Shown here: positions 52,615 through 62,428 of the stretch, piece by piece
How positions within the stretch are numbered: the first letter of the stretch is position 1
Layout: the number at the start of each line of letters is the position of its first letter
Notes under the pieces: model-generated
The model's input: the letters and a program-made list of their open reading frames with translations, nothing else
What the model was told of the DNA's origin: nothing
Databases searched by the model: none
Translations under genes and position numbers: made by a program
Source of the DNA: Marinomonas vulgaris
Lineage (GTDB): Bacteria > Pseudomonadota > Gammaproteobacteria > Pseudomonadales > Marinomonadaceae
Direction of reading: 5' to 3'
NCBI RefSeq assembly: GCF_018145875.1
Contig: NZ_JAGSSV010000017.1
Span: 1-64,000 of the forward strand
DNA: 64,000 nt

Positions 52615-54744
52615 ATGACCTCTTTGGGCGACGAAACGTTACTGCCTAAGTTACGTCAAAATTTATCTTTGCTATTGGCTTCCCCTGACGAAGATGGTGA
52701 GCCCCGTTGGCAACTGTTTGATCCTGTTACCAACACATTTTTTTACCTATCTCGCAGTGCCTTTTATTTGTTTCGTGAGTGGAGACACAAGGACCAGCCA
52801 GACGCCTTACTGTCTCGGGTGCAAAGCCGTGGTGTGGATGTCGATCAAACCGAACTGGAATATTTTTTACGATTTTTAGAGCTGAATCATCTGTTAGAAG
52901 TACAAACAGACAAGGATGTTAACCGTTTGGGGCAAGAAGCCAGCAAGAGAAAAAAGCATGCTTTGATGTGGCTTCTGCACAATTACCTCTTTATTAAAAT
53001 CCCTCTTATTCGTCCAGATTTATTATTAAATCGTTTCTATCCCATTATAAAAATGCTCTTTAGTTGGCGACTGGATAGGGTAGCCCTGGTGATCGGTGCT
53101 GTGGGATTGGTCATGGTGTTAAGGCAGTGGGATACCTTCACACACACATTTCAAGACTTATTCAGTTTGTCTTCGATTGGTTACTATATTGTGGCTTTAG
53201 TCTTTGTGAAAACAGCACATGAATTGGGTCATGCTTTTGTTGCTAAGCGCTATGGTTGTCGAGTCAGTTCAATGGGATTGGCCTTTTTATTGATGACGCC
53301 TATTTTGTATACGGACACTACAGACGCTTGGCGACTACGGTCGCGGTTTCAAAGGCTGCGTATTGTACTGGCTGGCGTTAAAGTGGAAATTTATATCGCT
53401 TGTATGGCCACTTTTTTATGGAGTGTTGTGCCAGATGGCGGCTTTAGAAGTGTGTTGTTTTTTATTGCCACCACCAGTTGGATTTCATCGTTGTTGATCA
53501 ATGTAAGCCCTTTTATGCGCTTTGATGGATACTATGCCTTATCGGATTTTCTGGGAATGGAAAACCTTCAACCGCGCTCATTTTTGGTAGGAAAATGGTT
53601 TTTACGTGAGCGACTGTTTGGTTTCGATTTTTTGCCTCCTGAACCCTTGAATCGTAAGAAGTGTCTGCTCATGGTCGCTTATGCGTGGAGCACTTGGGTC
53701 TATCGGTTCTTTTTGTTTTTAGGTATTGCCGCCTTAGTGTATTACTTTGCCTTTAAGCTGCTGGGAATTGTGCTTTTCTTAGTTGAAATTATTTGGTTTG
53801 TTTTGTTGCCTATCACCAAAGAAGTGAAGGTTTGGTTCAGTTTGAGAGATAAAATGTCGATAAATCGAGTCAGTGTTACTAGCTTATCCATAATATGCTT
53901 GGCTATTGTCGCATTGGTTGTGCCATGGAAAAATCATATTAGCGCTCCTGCCGTTGCGACTTTTGAGCGTTATCAGACCTTATACCCGAGTGAATCGAGC
54001 CGTGTTATCGCTTGGGAAGTGAACGCGAATAAGAAAGTGACACAAGGCCAATTATTGGCCTTATTGGAATCCCCTGACATTGAGCAAGAGATCTCTCTCA
54101 CTCAAGCGACGCTTAACTCTCTAGAGACTCAATGGCAGCGTGCTAGCTCAGGCGCCATGGATAAAATGACGCAATTGACGCTGCAAACGCAGCTTTCACG
54201 GGAACAGTCGAGGTTACAATCTTTATTGAATCGCCGCGAACGTTTAGTAGTGACAGCACCTTACGATGGCTATATTGGTGAATGGCTGCCCTTATCGCAA
54301 GGCGACTATGTCAATGCGAAATCGCCTTTGGCAACCCTATACGATGAGCAAAGTGTGGTGGTGAAAGCGTACGTCAGTGGGAGTGTTTTACCTTTGTTAA
54401 AAGAGGGGCAGGAGGCAAGCTTTATTAGCAACGAAGGGGAAAAGCTGCCAACGACATTAACCGTTGTGAGTGTATTGCCTACCGCTATCAAACGCTTACC
54501 TTACCAAGCCCTAGGCTCGACTTATGGTGGGCCAATAGCCACTCAGACTCAAGAGGAAGCATTAATTCCTGAAGACGCGACCTATGAAGTTCAACTTGCT
54601 CTTTTATCGAATGTATCTGAAGAGAAACTGGCCTTGTTACGACAGCAATTTGGTCGCGTGGACTTAGCTGTGGAGCCACAAAGCTTTCTTGCTCAGGGCT
54701 TGCGTCGTTTGTATGGTGTCTTTATTAGAGAATCGGGCTTTTAA
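52615..54744 (+). CDS. M50 (site-2-type) metalloprotease fused to a HlyD-like periplasmic domain
   Basis: 709 residues. The N-terminal about 95 resemble a PqqD-like substrate-binding domain (WQLFDPVTNTFFYLSRSAFYLF). A multi-helix membrane region holds the M50 zinc site, HELGH at 202-206 with the third ligand Asp304 in FMRFDGYYALSDF. After the last helix (about 420-440) comes a HlyD-type section with lipoyl-like halves (YPSESSRVIAWEVNANKKVTQGQLLALLESPD and VTAPYDGYIGEWLPLSQGDYVN) and a coiled hairpin between them. All catalytic residues are present, so intramembrane or juxtamembrane cleavage of a substrate is plausible. It starts 3 bp after the GAF-HlyD gene. Confidence 0.87.
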   Translation: MTSLGDETLLPKLRQNLSLLLASPDEDGEPRWQLFDPVTNTFFYLSRSAFYLFREWRHKDQPDALLSRVQSRGVDVDQTELEYFLRFLELNHLLEVQTDKDVNRLGQEASKRKKHALMWLLHNYLFIKIPLIRPDLLLNRFYPIIKMLFSWRLDRVALVIGAVGLVMVLRQWDTFTHTFQDLFSLSSIGYYIVALVFVKTAHELGHAFVAKRYGCRVSSMGLAFLLMTPILYTDTTDAWRLRSRFQRLRIVLAGVKVEIYIACMATFLWSVVPDGGFRSVLFFIATTSWISSLLINVSPFMRFDGYYALSDFLGMENLQPRSFLVGKWFLRERLFGFDFLPPEPLNRKKCLLMVAYAWSTWVYRFFLFLGIAALVYYFAFKLLGIVLFLVEIIWFVLLPITKEVKVWFSLRDKMSINRVSVTSLSIICLAIVALVVPWKNHISAPAVATFERYQTLYPSESSRVIAWEVNANKKVTQGQLLALLESPDIEQEISLTQATLNSLETQWQRASSGAMDKMTQLTLQTQLSREQSRLQSLLNRRERLVVTAPYDGYIGEWLPLSQGDYVNAKSPLATLYDEQSVVVKAYVSGSVLPLLKEGQEASFISNEGEKLPTTLTVVSVLPTAIKRLPYQALGSTYGGPIATQTQEEALIPEDATYEVQLALLSNVSEEKLALLRQQFGRVDLAVEPQSFLAQGLRRLYGVFIRESGF

Positions 54745-54755
54745 TAGAAAATTTT

Positions 54756-55574
54756 ATGTCATCAAATAGAACTACACCTGTTCAGATCACATGGACTCCT
54801 CAACAAGTTGATACTGTAATCGATACATTGGCACATTTACGATTACAGGCAGATATCGATTTGCTACCGAAATACCCATATTTTGGTACCAAACCTTACC
54901 CATTAGGCCGTTGTAAAGAAATCCGTGATGCGGTGTTTGGTTTGTTGCAGATACAATTAAAAAAACCAGACTCAGAGGGGCTGATGCTATTGCACGATGC
55001 TCTGATAAAAGGCGCCTCGTTAACAAAAGCATGGGGATCGTTAAGAGACCTTTATTTTCAAAATGCTTTAATACTCGGAAATTGGTATTTAGATGTGTCG
55101 AACGATACTGTGAATCCTAATAAGCCAAGAGTGGAGGTGCTTCCCGTAGAGCAATCTGGTTTCAATAGTATCCGAGATTTTGAACACTTCGCTTACATTG
55201 CAAAGTCTTACTGGGGAGTAACCATTTATCGCAATACTGTTTGCCCAGCCCTAGCGCCGTTTTTACCTTTTTTGTATGTAAAAAAAGATGGTACCAGCTG
55301 GATGGGTGAAGCAAGTGACGATATGCTTGCGGTGGCAATGAATAGTGAATTCACTGCTTCCGAGCGTATTTTGACTTCCTTACCAACACCACCAAAGCAA
55401 ATAGAATTAGCTTGGGTAAAAGCCCTTTCTCGTCTTGAACATCACTCCCTTTTGCATGCGAAAGGCGATCCCACTGCCTATTGCGATATCTACCGTGGAA
55501 AACACTATTATAAGGATTCCGCGTTTCGTGACGCGCTTATCATGGCATTTTTGGCTCTGCCTAAAAGCGTTTGA
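54756..55574 (+). CDS. Protein of unknown function, last gene of the giant-protein locus
   Basis: 272 residues without signal peptide or membrane helix. Notable segments are PKYPYFGTKPYPLGRCKEIRDAVFGLL, a run rich in aromatic residues (AKSYWGVTIYRNTVCPALAPFLPF) and a C-terminal HHSLLHAKGDPTAYCDIYRGKHYYKDSAFRDALIMAFL. I recognise no family. It follows the M50-HlyD gene by 11 bp, so it belongs to the operon and may be a cytoplasmic chaperone, regulator or modifying enzyme for the giant protein. No function can be assigned. Confidence 0.75.
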   Translation: MSSNRTTPVQITWTPQQVDTVIDTLAHLRLQADIDLLPKYPYFGTKPYPLGRCKEIRDAVFGLLQIQLKKPDSEGLMLLHDALIKGASLTKAWGSLRDLYFQNALILGNWYLDVSNDTVNPNKPRVEVLPVEQSGFNSIRDFEHFAYIAKSYWGVTIYRNTVCPALAPFLPFLYVKKDGTSWMGEASDDMLAVAMNSEFTASERILTSLPTPPKQIELAWVKALSRLEHHSLLHAKGDPTAYCDIYRGKHYYKDSAFRDALIMAFLALPKSV

Positions 55575-55639
55575 TGACTTGCTTTAATAGGCACTCATTT
55601 TTCTAAAATGCCCCTACTATTTTTATATTTTAAGATTGA

Positions 55640-55653
55640 TGAAAGTACTTTCA
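55640..55653. promoter_or_regulatory. 14-bp palindrome upstream of the copper-resistance genes
   Basis: TGAAAGTACTTTCA is a perfect palindrome 76 bp before the first gene of the copper cluster, within the 154-bp gap after the giant-protein locus. It could bind a copper-responsive regulator, but no regulator gene is adjacent and I cannot match it to a named box. Confidence 0.4.
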
Positions 55654-55728
55654 GAGATTTGGCATAAAAATTCATTGTATTTAACAATAAATTTTAATAC
55701 CTTATATTGATAGATAAAGGTGATTTTG

Positions 55729-56160
55729 ATGCCACAAAGCTTTTTAAACAACATAAGTACATCTTCAAGAGGATACAGTTACCTGTGTCTTCTGTTTTTT
55801 GTGCTGTCGTTGTTTTCAATGGCTATGACCTCCAGTAACATGATTTCATCGGCTTCAAACATGATATTAATGGATATGCACGATATGGCAACGGAACCAC
55901 ATTCCGAGTCAAATTTATCTGATCATGACATGTCCTCTAGCGAAAAATCTTCGTGTATGTCAAATGGGTGCGCCGGTATGGCGGCCGATCATAACCATAA
56001 AAAATGCATAGACAATCATTGTAGTAGCTTTTCAGGTTTACTGGTCAGCTATCATTCTGATTCCGACAATGTTTCTTCTGTTCACACGACTCTGTTGTTT
56101 GAATTCTACGTTTCTACCCACCCAAATACGCCTTATTCCCCTCCTATAGTCATTTCTTAA
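55729..56160 (+). CDS. Small Met/His/Cys-rich protein of the copper cluster
   Basis: 143 residues from the ATG at 55729, chosen over a GTG three codons upstream because AAAGG at 55716-55720 is correctly spaced. One hydrophobic segment (about 18-36) may be a signal or anchor. The following part is rich in metal-binding residues: MDMHDMATEPH, SDHDMSS, CMSNGCAGMAADHNHKKCIDNHC. It ends STHPNTPYSPPI. It resembles the small metal-binding proteins that often precede cus genes, but I cannot name the family with confidence. A periplasmic copper-binding role is inferred. Confidence 0.7.
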   Translation: MPQSFLNNISTSSRGYSYLCLLFFVLSLFSMAMTSSNMISSASNMILMDMHDMATEPHSESNLSDHDMSSSEKSSCMSNGCAGMAADHNHKKCIDNHCSSFSGLLVSYHSDSDNVSSVHTTLLFEFYVSTHPNTPYSPPIVIS

Positions 56161-56230
56161 ATTCACGTTATTACTCATCGCTTCTTTACGCGCTGAGGTT
56201 TTATGAATCTAATAATGAGTATTCAAGCCA

Positions 56231-57619
56231 ATGCCCAAAAACAATTTTTTGGCATTCTGTACTGTTTTCCAGAATGTCTATTACCGTCCACTCTTAAACG
56301 GTAAAACGTATCATATTGTCTGTATTTTCCTATTGTCATTACTGCCACCTATTGCAGATGCAGAAGAATACAGCCTGCAACAAGCGGTAGAAAAAGCCGT
56401 ATCTCAAGACGATTGGTTGGTTTCCAGTTATAAAAAGGAAGGTGCTATTCGTGCACTGAGTCAGGGTATGACGGCTTTGCCCGATCCGAAAGTTAGCGTT
56501 GGCTTACTTAATATGCCAACCGATACCTTTGATTTTAACCAAGAAGCAATGACACAATTTAATGTGTCGGTGTCGCAGATGTTTCCAGCTGGCGATACCT
56601 TACGTTTAACAGGAGAAAAGTACGCCGCACAAGGTGATCAAATGCCCTTGATGCGTGATAATCGTCGCGCAATGCTGGTGATGGAAGTGTCAAATCTTTG
56701 GCTAACGGCCTACAGCTTCGAAGAAAGTATCAAACTCGTTAAGCAAAATAGAACCTTGTTCGAACAACTTCATGAGGTAGTGGAAAGCAGTTATAGCTCG
56801 GCGTACGGGCGAGCCAAACAGCAAGATTTAGTACGCTCTGAACTGGAGTTGATTAAGTTAGATCATCGTCTTACGCAGCTTCGACAAGCGAAAGAAAATG
56901 CACTGAAAAAATTATCCCAATATATTCTTCCGACAATGGCTGATCAGAGCATAGTTGATCAAGAAATCACTCTGAAAACAACGGGTGAACCCATTATGGT
57001 AACTCCGTCTTATATCCTTTCGTCGCTTTCATCGAATTCATTGGCATTGGCGGCTCGCCTGAGCCTGCATCCGTTGGTTCGCATTGTCGATGCTCAATCC
57101 AATACTGCGCAGATAGATAAAGCGATTGCCGAGCAAAAGTACAAACCAGAATGGGGTGTTACGTTAGGTTACGGTTATCGCGGTGATGATCTAAGCGGCA
57201 AAGATCGAGCCGATCTGGCGTCGATTGCGGTGAGTGTTAGTGTGCCCATTTTTTCGTCTAGTCGTCAGGATGCTCAGGTGAAAGCCGCGTCCTTACAGGT
57301 TGAGTCTTTTCTTTCTGAAAAGCAGCTGGTGTTCAATGAGCTCATGGCGAAATACCGTACTCTGACATCTGATATTGCTCTGTTGGATCAACGAATCCGT
57401 CTCTATCAAACAAAATTGCTTCCCAGTTACAGAGAAAGCGCGCAAGTCATGTTGAATGCTTATACCAGTAATGATGGTGCTTTTTCGGATGTGGTTCAGG
57501 CGCGTATCGCGACACTGAATGCGCATATTGAATTGTTGAATATTCGCATTGAGCGTTTTAAGCGATTGGCAGAATTGAATTATGTGATGGCACAAGGTGA
57601 AGAGGTGAGACTCAAATGA
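56231..57619 (+). CDS. cusC: CusC-like TolC-family outer-membrane channel for Cu(I)/Ag(I) efflux
   Basis: 462 residues. A signal peptide lies at about 25-48 (HIVCIFLLSLLPPIADA), preceded by a longer than usual N-terminus; no lipobox Cys is seen, unlike E. coli CusC. The OEP repeats show long helices (SLQQAVEKAVSQDDWLV, ALAARLSLHPLVRIVDAQSNTAQIDKAIAEQKYKPEWGVTLGYGYR). The stop overlaps the start of the adaptor gene by four bases. It forms the outer-membrane part of the tripartite pump with the next two genes. Confidence 0.88.
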   Translation: MPKNNFLAFCTVFQNVYYRPLLNGKTYHIVCIFLLSLLPPIADAEEYSLQQAVEKAVSQDDWLVSSYKKEGAIRALSQGMTALPDPKVSVGLLNMPTDTFDFNQEAMTQFNVSVSQMFPAGDTLRLTGEKYAAQGDQMPLMRDNRRAMLVMEVSNLWLTAYSFEESIKLVKQNRTLFEQLHEVVESSYSSAYGRAKQQDLVRSELELIKLDHRLTQLRQAKENALKKLSQYILPTMADQSIVDQEITLKTTGEPIMVTPSYILSSLSSNSLALAARLSLHPLVRIVDAQSNTAQIDKAIAEQKYKPEWGVTLGYGYRGDDLSGKDRADLASIAVSVSVPIFSSSRQDAQVKAASLQVESFLSEKQLVFNELMAKYRTLTSDIALLDQRIRLYQTKLLPSYRESAQVMLNAYTSNDGAFSDVVQARIATLNAHIELLNIRIERFKRLAELNYVMAQGEEVRLK

Positions 57620-59169
57620 AAGCAATCAGGTATATCGGTGTATTTGTACTAGGTGGTGTTCTTTCGGCCGCAGGTTATCACTTTGGTCTTCAAGCATTTA
57701 ATACCATGAACGGGGAAATGAATACGGGTTCGTCTGTAACGGAAGATGAAAAAGCTCCTTTATATTGGGTGGCGCCAATGGACCCAAATTACCGTCGTGA
57801 TAAGCCGGGTCAATCTCCTATGGGAATGGATTTAATTCCTTTTTATGGTGATGACCAAGGTTCCAATAATCAGGGCGCTGGTACTGTGAGTATCTCGCCT
57901 GAAGTCGTTAATAATCTTGGCGTGCGAACAGGAAAAGTGTTTGAAGGCGTGCTGAAACCAGACATCCGTACTGTGGGCTATTTGACTTACAACGAAGACA
58001 AGATTGTTCATATTCACCCTCGTGTCGAAGGCTGGGTTGAAAAGAGTTTTATTAAATCCAATGGTGATTCAGTTGAAAAAGGTCAGCCTTTATTCGACCT
58101 GTATTCACCAACCTTGGTGAATGCGCAGGAAGAATTTATCTTTGCTTTAGCCCGCAAAGACCAGCGCATGATCAACGCGGGTGAAGAAAGACTAAAAGCT
58201 CTGCAAGTGTCGAGTAGTTTTATTCAAGCGTTAAAGGAAAAGCGCAAGGTGTCTCAAACAGTGCGTTTTTTTGCGCCACAAAGTGGTGTGATTGATAACC
58301 TTGGAATTCAAGATGGTTTCTACATTAAGCCAGGTACAACCTTGATGTCGATCGCAGATCTTAGTGAGGTGTGGTTGGATGCCGAAGTATTTGAACGCCA
58401 AGCGCATCTTGTCGCTGTGGGGCAACCGGTGGAGGCTGTGATGGATTTTCTACCGGGGAAAACCTTTGCCAGTAACGTGGATTTTATTTATCCGACTCTA
58501 AATGCCAAAAACCGCACTTTGCGTGTTCGCATTCGTCTAAACAACCCTGAGCAACTTCTTAAGCCAGATATGTTTGCCCATGTTCGTATTGAAACTACTG
58601 AGCCAGGAAAGAAACGCTTGATTCCAAAAGAGGCTTTAATTCGCGGTAGCGAGCAAAACCGCGTGGTGTTGGCATTGGGTAAAGGGCGTTATAAATCAAT
58701 TGCCGTCGAAGCCGGCGCGTTCGGTGATGACTACGTGGAAATCTTAGACGGCTTGGTGCTGGGTGATGAGGTGGTGACGTCGGCGCAGTTCTTATTGGAT
58801 TCTGAATCCAGTAAAAGCTCGGATTTCAAACGAATGAATATAGACAATGAGCAGACGACAATGCCTGCCAGCAGCACTGAAATGAATAGCACGGCAATGA
58901 CTGGTAATGAAATGTCAGCAGCCGAACCTGCCAATAATGTTTGGGTAGCCGCACGTATTAATCGTATTGATGCGACAACGCGCATGGTAAATGTAAACCA
59001 TGATGCTATTGCGGATTGGAAATGGCCAAAAATGACGATGGACTTTGCCTTAGCCGATTGGTTAGAGCTAGATGAATTACCTATTGGCAAAAATATTCAG
59101 CTTGAAATTACTCGTGAAAGCAGTGTGCAGTTCATGGTCACTGACTATTTTGACGCTGACACGGAGTAG
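57616..59169 (+). CDS. cusB: CusB-like periplasmic adaptor with N-terminal metal-binding and C-terminal CusF domains
   Basis: 517 residues. After an N-terminal membrane/signal helix (about 5-27), a heavy-metal-binding segment (YWVAPMDPNYRRDKPGQ and SPMGMDLIPFY, about 51-76) precedes the adaptor core with lipoyl halves (HIHPRVEGWVEKSFIKSNGDSVEKGQPL, APQSGVIDNLGIQDGFYI). After a linker, the last about 80 residues form a CusF-like Cu(I)/Ag(I) chaperone domain, keeping the Trp and two Met ligands in WKWPKMTMDF. E. coli makes CusF separately; here it is fused to the pump. Confidence 0.9.
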   Translation: MKAIRYIGVFVLGGVLSAAGYHFGLQAFNTMNGEMNTGSSVTEDEKAPLYWVAPMDPNYRRDKPGQSPMGMDLIPFYGDDQGSNNQGAGTVSISPEVVNNLGVRTGKVFEGVLKPDIRTVGYLTYNEDKIVHIHPRVEGWVEKSFIKSNGDSVEKGQPLFDLYSPTLVNAQEEFIFALARKDQRMINAGEERLKALQVSSSFIQALKEKRKVSQTVRFFAPQSGVIDNLGIQDGFYIKPGTTLMSIADLSEVWLDAEVFERQAHLVAVGQPVEAVMDFLPGKTFASNVDFIYPTLNAKNRTLRVRIRLNNPEQLLKPDMFAHVRIETTEPGKKRLIPKEALIRGSEQNRVVLALGKGRYKSIAVEAGAFGDDYVEILDGLVLGDEVVTSAQFLLDSESSKSSDFKRMNIDNEQTTMPASSTEMNSTAMTGNEMSAAEPANNVWVAARINRIDATTRMVNVNHDAIADWKWPKMTMDFALADWLELDELPIGKNIQLEITRESSVQFMVTDYFDADTE

Positions 59170-59178
59170 GGGGATATC

Positions 59179-62100
59179 ATGATTGAAGCGATCATCCGTT
59201 GGTCCATTAACAACCGATTCATGGTGTTGTTGGCCACTTTTATTTTAGTGGGTACTGGCTTGTATTCGCTAAAGAATACGCCTGTTGATGCCATTCCTGA
59301 CTTATCTGACGTGCAAGTTATCATTAAAACCAGCTATCCAGGACAAGCGCCACAAGTTGTGGAAGATCAAGTTACGTACCCGTTGACCACGGCGATGTTG
59401 TCTGTGCCCGGTGCTCAGACAGTGCGCGGTTATTCGTTTTTTGGGGATTCGTATGTCTACGTTATTTTTGATGAAGATACCGATATATACTGGGCGCGAA
59501 GCCGAGTGTTGGAGTATTTAAGTCAGGTTGCGCCATCCTTGCCTAGTAACGCAAGGGCGCAATTGGGGCCAGATGCAACGGGGGTCGGCTGGGTGTATTT
59601 GTACGCTTTGGTCGATAAAACCGGTCAAAACGATTTGAGTCAATTGCGTTCACTGCAAGACTGGTTCTTGAAGTATGAATTACAAACAGTGCCAGGTGTA
59701 TCTGAAGTGGCGCCCATTGGCGGCATGGTGAAGCAATATCAGGTCAGTGTGAATCCAGATAAATTGCGCGCGTTAAACATGCCATTGAGTCATATTCAAA
59801 ATGCCATTAAACGCGGCAATCAGGAAGTCGGCGCGTCGGTCATCGAAATGGCTGAAGCTGAATACATGGTTCGAGCGTCTGGTTATATACAAAGCGTCGA
59901 AGATATTGAAATGATTCCGCTTGGCGTCAGTGAAAGTGGTACACCGCTAACGATCAAAGATGTTGCAAACGTTGGTATTGGCCCACAAATGCGTCGAGGG
60001 TTAGCGGATCTCAATGGCGAAGGCGAAACCGTCGGCGGCGTGGTGGTGATGCGTTTTGGTGAAAACGCTCAGAAAACCATCGAAGGCGTAAAAGCGAAAC
60101 TGGAAACCTTGAAATCCAGCTTACCAAAAGGCGTTGAGGTGGTGACGGTTTATGATCGTTCTGGTTTGATTGATCGTGCCGTGGAGAATTTATGGACCAA
60201 ACTGCTGGAAGAATTCCTTGTGGTTGCGTTGGTCTGTATGGTGTTTCTTTTTCATGTGCGTTCCTCTTTGGTGGCTATCATCAGTCTGCCAGTCGGCATT
60301 TTTACGGCCTTCATCGTCATGCATTTTCAGGGTATTAATGCCAATATCATGTCGCTTGGCGGTATTGCGATTGCCATTGGTGCCATGATTGATGGCGCCA
60401 TCGTGATGATAGAAAACCTCCATAAGCATATGGAAAAAGTCGAGATGACCAAGGAAAACCGTTGGCAGGTTGTGACCGCCGCAGCCACCGAAGTCGGCCC
60501 GGCGTTATTTTTTAGTTTGCTGATTATCACCGTCAGTTTTGTGCCTGTGTTTACTTTAGAGTCCCAAGAAGGACGGATGTTTGGCCCATTGGCCTACACA
60601 AAAACCTATGCCATGGCCGCGTCGGCTGCACTTGCTATCACGCTGGTACCTGTTTTGATGGGGTACTTTGTGCGAGGTAAGGTCTTGCCTGAGCACAAAA
60701 ACCCCGTTAATCGGGCTTTGATCGCGGTGTATATGCCAGCGTTAAAAGCCGTGTTGAGTTTTCCGAAAACCACCATTTTGGTGGCGATTGCTGTATTTGT
60801 CATTGGTATGTGGCCGTTAAATAAGTTGGGCAGTGAGTTTATTCCTAATCTAGACGAAGGTGATTTGATGTACATGCCGACAGCCTATCCGGGGATCTCC
60901 ATCGGACAAGCACGTCAGGTATTGCAGCAAACGAATAAATTGATTGCGACCTTGCCAGAAGTGCAAACGGTCTTTGGGAAAGTCGGTCGAGCGGAAACCG
61001 CGACAGACCCAGCGCCTTTAACAATGATCGAAACCTTTATTCAGCTCAAGCCTCACTCTGAATGGCGAGACGGCATGACCAGCGACAAGATCAAGCAAGA
61101 GCTGGATCAGCTGGTCAAGATCCCTGGCATTACTAACGCTTGGGTCATGCCAATCAAAACGCGGATCGACATGCTGGCAACGGGCATCAAAACCCCTGTC
61201 GGTATAAAGGTGGCAGGTCCTGATCTGAAAGTGATTCAAGATATTGGTTTGCAGTTAGAGAAAATTTTGAAACCCGTTGAAGGCACCGCATCGGTTTATT
61301 CTGAGCGTGTGGCTGGCGGACGTTACGTCAATATAGATATTAATCGTGAAAAGGCATCCCGTTATGGGCTGAACATTCAAGATGTTCAAGAGCTTATCTC
61401 TTCGGCAGTAGGTGGCATGAATGTCACGAATACGGTTGAAGGGCTTGAGCGTTACCCTATTAATGTTCGCTATCCACAGGAGTATCGTGATTCACCAGAG
61501 CAATTAGCTCTTTTGCCAATTGTGACTCCAAATGGTTTACGAATTGCGTTGGGGGATATTGCTGATGTGTATGTGGAAGAAGGTCCGCCAGGATTAAAAA
61601 GTGAAAACGCGCGTTTAAACGGTTGGACCTTTGTTGATATTGAAGGTGTCGATATTGGCCGTTATGTGGAAAATGCACAAAAAATCGTAGCAGACCAAGT
61701 GCAATTACCAGCAGGCTATTCACTAAATTGGTCTGGTCAATATGAGTATATGCAACGGGCAAAAGAAAAGCTGACCTATGTAGTGCCGTTAACATTAGCC
61801 ATTATTATTGTCCTCTTGTATATCAACTTCCGTAATTTCTTCGAGGTGGCAATCATTATGGGGACTTTGCCATTTGCGATGGTGGGCAGTATCTGGCTGA
61901 TGTATTTGTCTGGCTTCAATTTCTCGGTTGCCGTGGGGGTTGGCTTCATAGCGCTGGCTGGGGTGGCCGTAGAAATCGGTGTCATCATGCTGATGTATTT
62001 AAACCAAGCTTGGACTGAGACACAAAGTAAATGCGCTGAAAAGGGCGTCTTACCTCGCGCGGACGCGCTTTACCATGCGGTGCTTCACGGCGCTGGTATG

Positions 62101-62298
62101 CGAGTTCGTCCTGTGATGATGACGGCGGTATCCATCATTATCGGCTTGCTGCCAATTTTATATGGTACTGGAACGGGATCGGAGGTGATGAGTCGAATCG
62201 CTGCACCTATGGTTGGCGGTATGGTAAGCGCTGTTGTGCTGACACTATTAGTTTTACCTGCGGTGTACTTTATGTGGAAAAAATCTTCATTGAAATGA
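59179..62298 (+). CDS. cusA: CusA-like heavy-metal RND pump, Cu(I)/Ag(I) type
   Basis: 1,039 residues, full length. HME-RND features are [21 protein letters not shown] at the N-terminus, the [37 protein letters not shown] segment, [20 protein letters not shown] in helix 4 with the proton-relay Asp, and [15 protein letters not shown] in helix 10. The periplasmic [10 protein letters not shown]-like and [23 protein letters not shown] segments fit monovalent-copper/silver pumps rather than divalent cation CzcA types. It moves metal from the periplasm or cytoplasm to the outside through CusB and CusC. Confidence 0.95.
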   Translation: MIEAIIRWSINNRFMVLLATFILVGTGLYSLKNTPVDAIPDLSDVQVIIKTSYPGQAPQVVEDQVTYPLTTAMLSVPGAQTVRGYSFFGDSYVYVIFDEDTDIYWARSRVLEYLSQVAPSLPSNARAQLGPDATGVGWVYLYALVDKTGQNDLSQLRSLQDWFLKYELQTVPGVSEVAPIGGMVKQYQVSVNPDKLRALNMPLSHIQNAIKRGNQEVGASVIEMAEAEYMVRASGYIQSVEDIEMIPLGVSESGTPLTIKDVANVGIGPQMRRGLADLNGEGETVGGVVVMRFGENAQKTIEGVKAKLETLKSSLPKGVEVVTVYDRSGLIDRAVENLWTKLLEEFLVVALVCMVFLFHVRSSLVAIISLPVGIFTAFIVMHFQGINANIMSLGGIAIAIGAMIDGAIVMIENLHKHMEKVEMTKENRWQVVTAAATEVGPALFFSLLIITVSFVPVFTLESQEGRMFGPLAYTKTYAMAASAALAITLVPVLMGYFVRGKVLPEHKNPVNRALIAVYMPALKAVLSFPKTTILVAIAVFVIGMWPLNKLGSEFIPNLDEGDLMYMPTAYPGISIGQARQVLQQTNKLIATLPEVQTVFGKVGRAETATDPAPLTMIETFIQLKPHSEWRDGMTSDKIKQELDQLVKIPGITNAWVMPIKTRIDMLATGIKTPVGIKVAGPDLKVIQDIGLQLEKILKPVEGTASVYSERVAGGRYVNIDINREKASRYGLNIQDVQELISSAVGGMNVTNTVEGLERYPINVRYPQEYRDSPEQLALLPIVTPNGLRIALGDIADVYVEEGPPGLKSENARLNGWTFVDIEGVDIGRYVENAQKIVADQVQLPAGYSLNWSGQYEYMQRAKEKLTYVVPLTLAIIIVLLYINFRNFFEVAIIMGTLPFAMVGSIWLMYLSGFNFSVAVGVGFIALAGVAVEIGVIMLMYLNQAWTETQSKCAEKGVLPRADALYHAVLHGAGMRVRPVMMTAVSIIIGLLPILYGTGTGSEVMSRIAAPMVGGMVSAVVLTLLVLPAVYFMWKKSSLK

Positions 62299-62349
62299 GC
62301 GTTTGTTTCAATTGATGTAAAACGCGATTTTTCAGAGTCGCACAACATG

Positions 62350-62379
62350 CTGGCACAAGAGGACTCCTCTTTGTGCCAG
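62350..62379 (+). terminator. Stem-loop after cusA
   Basis: CTGGCACAA-GAGGA pairs with TCCTC-T-TTGTGCCAG with one bulged base. No T-run follows, so it may act as a weak terminator or processing site in the 130-bp gap before copC. Confidence 0.45.
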
Positions 62380-62428
62380 TGCAAACAAATATTAAACTCA
62401 AAGCCATTAAACTTTAAAGGATCATAGT

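Noticed and set aside
55595-55625. Possible terminator after the giant-protein locus (GGCACTCATTTT...AAAATGCC)
   Set aside because: The stem is interrupted and mostly A-T; pairing is too weak to call a terminator by eye.
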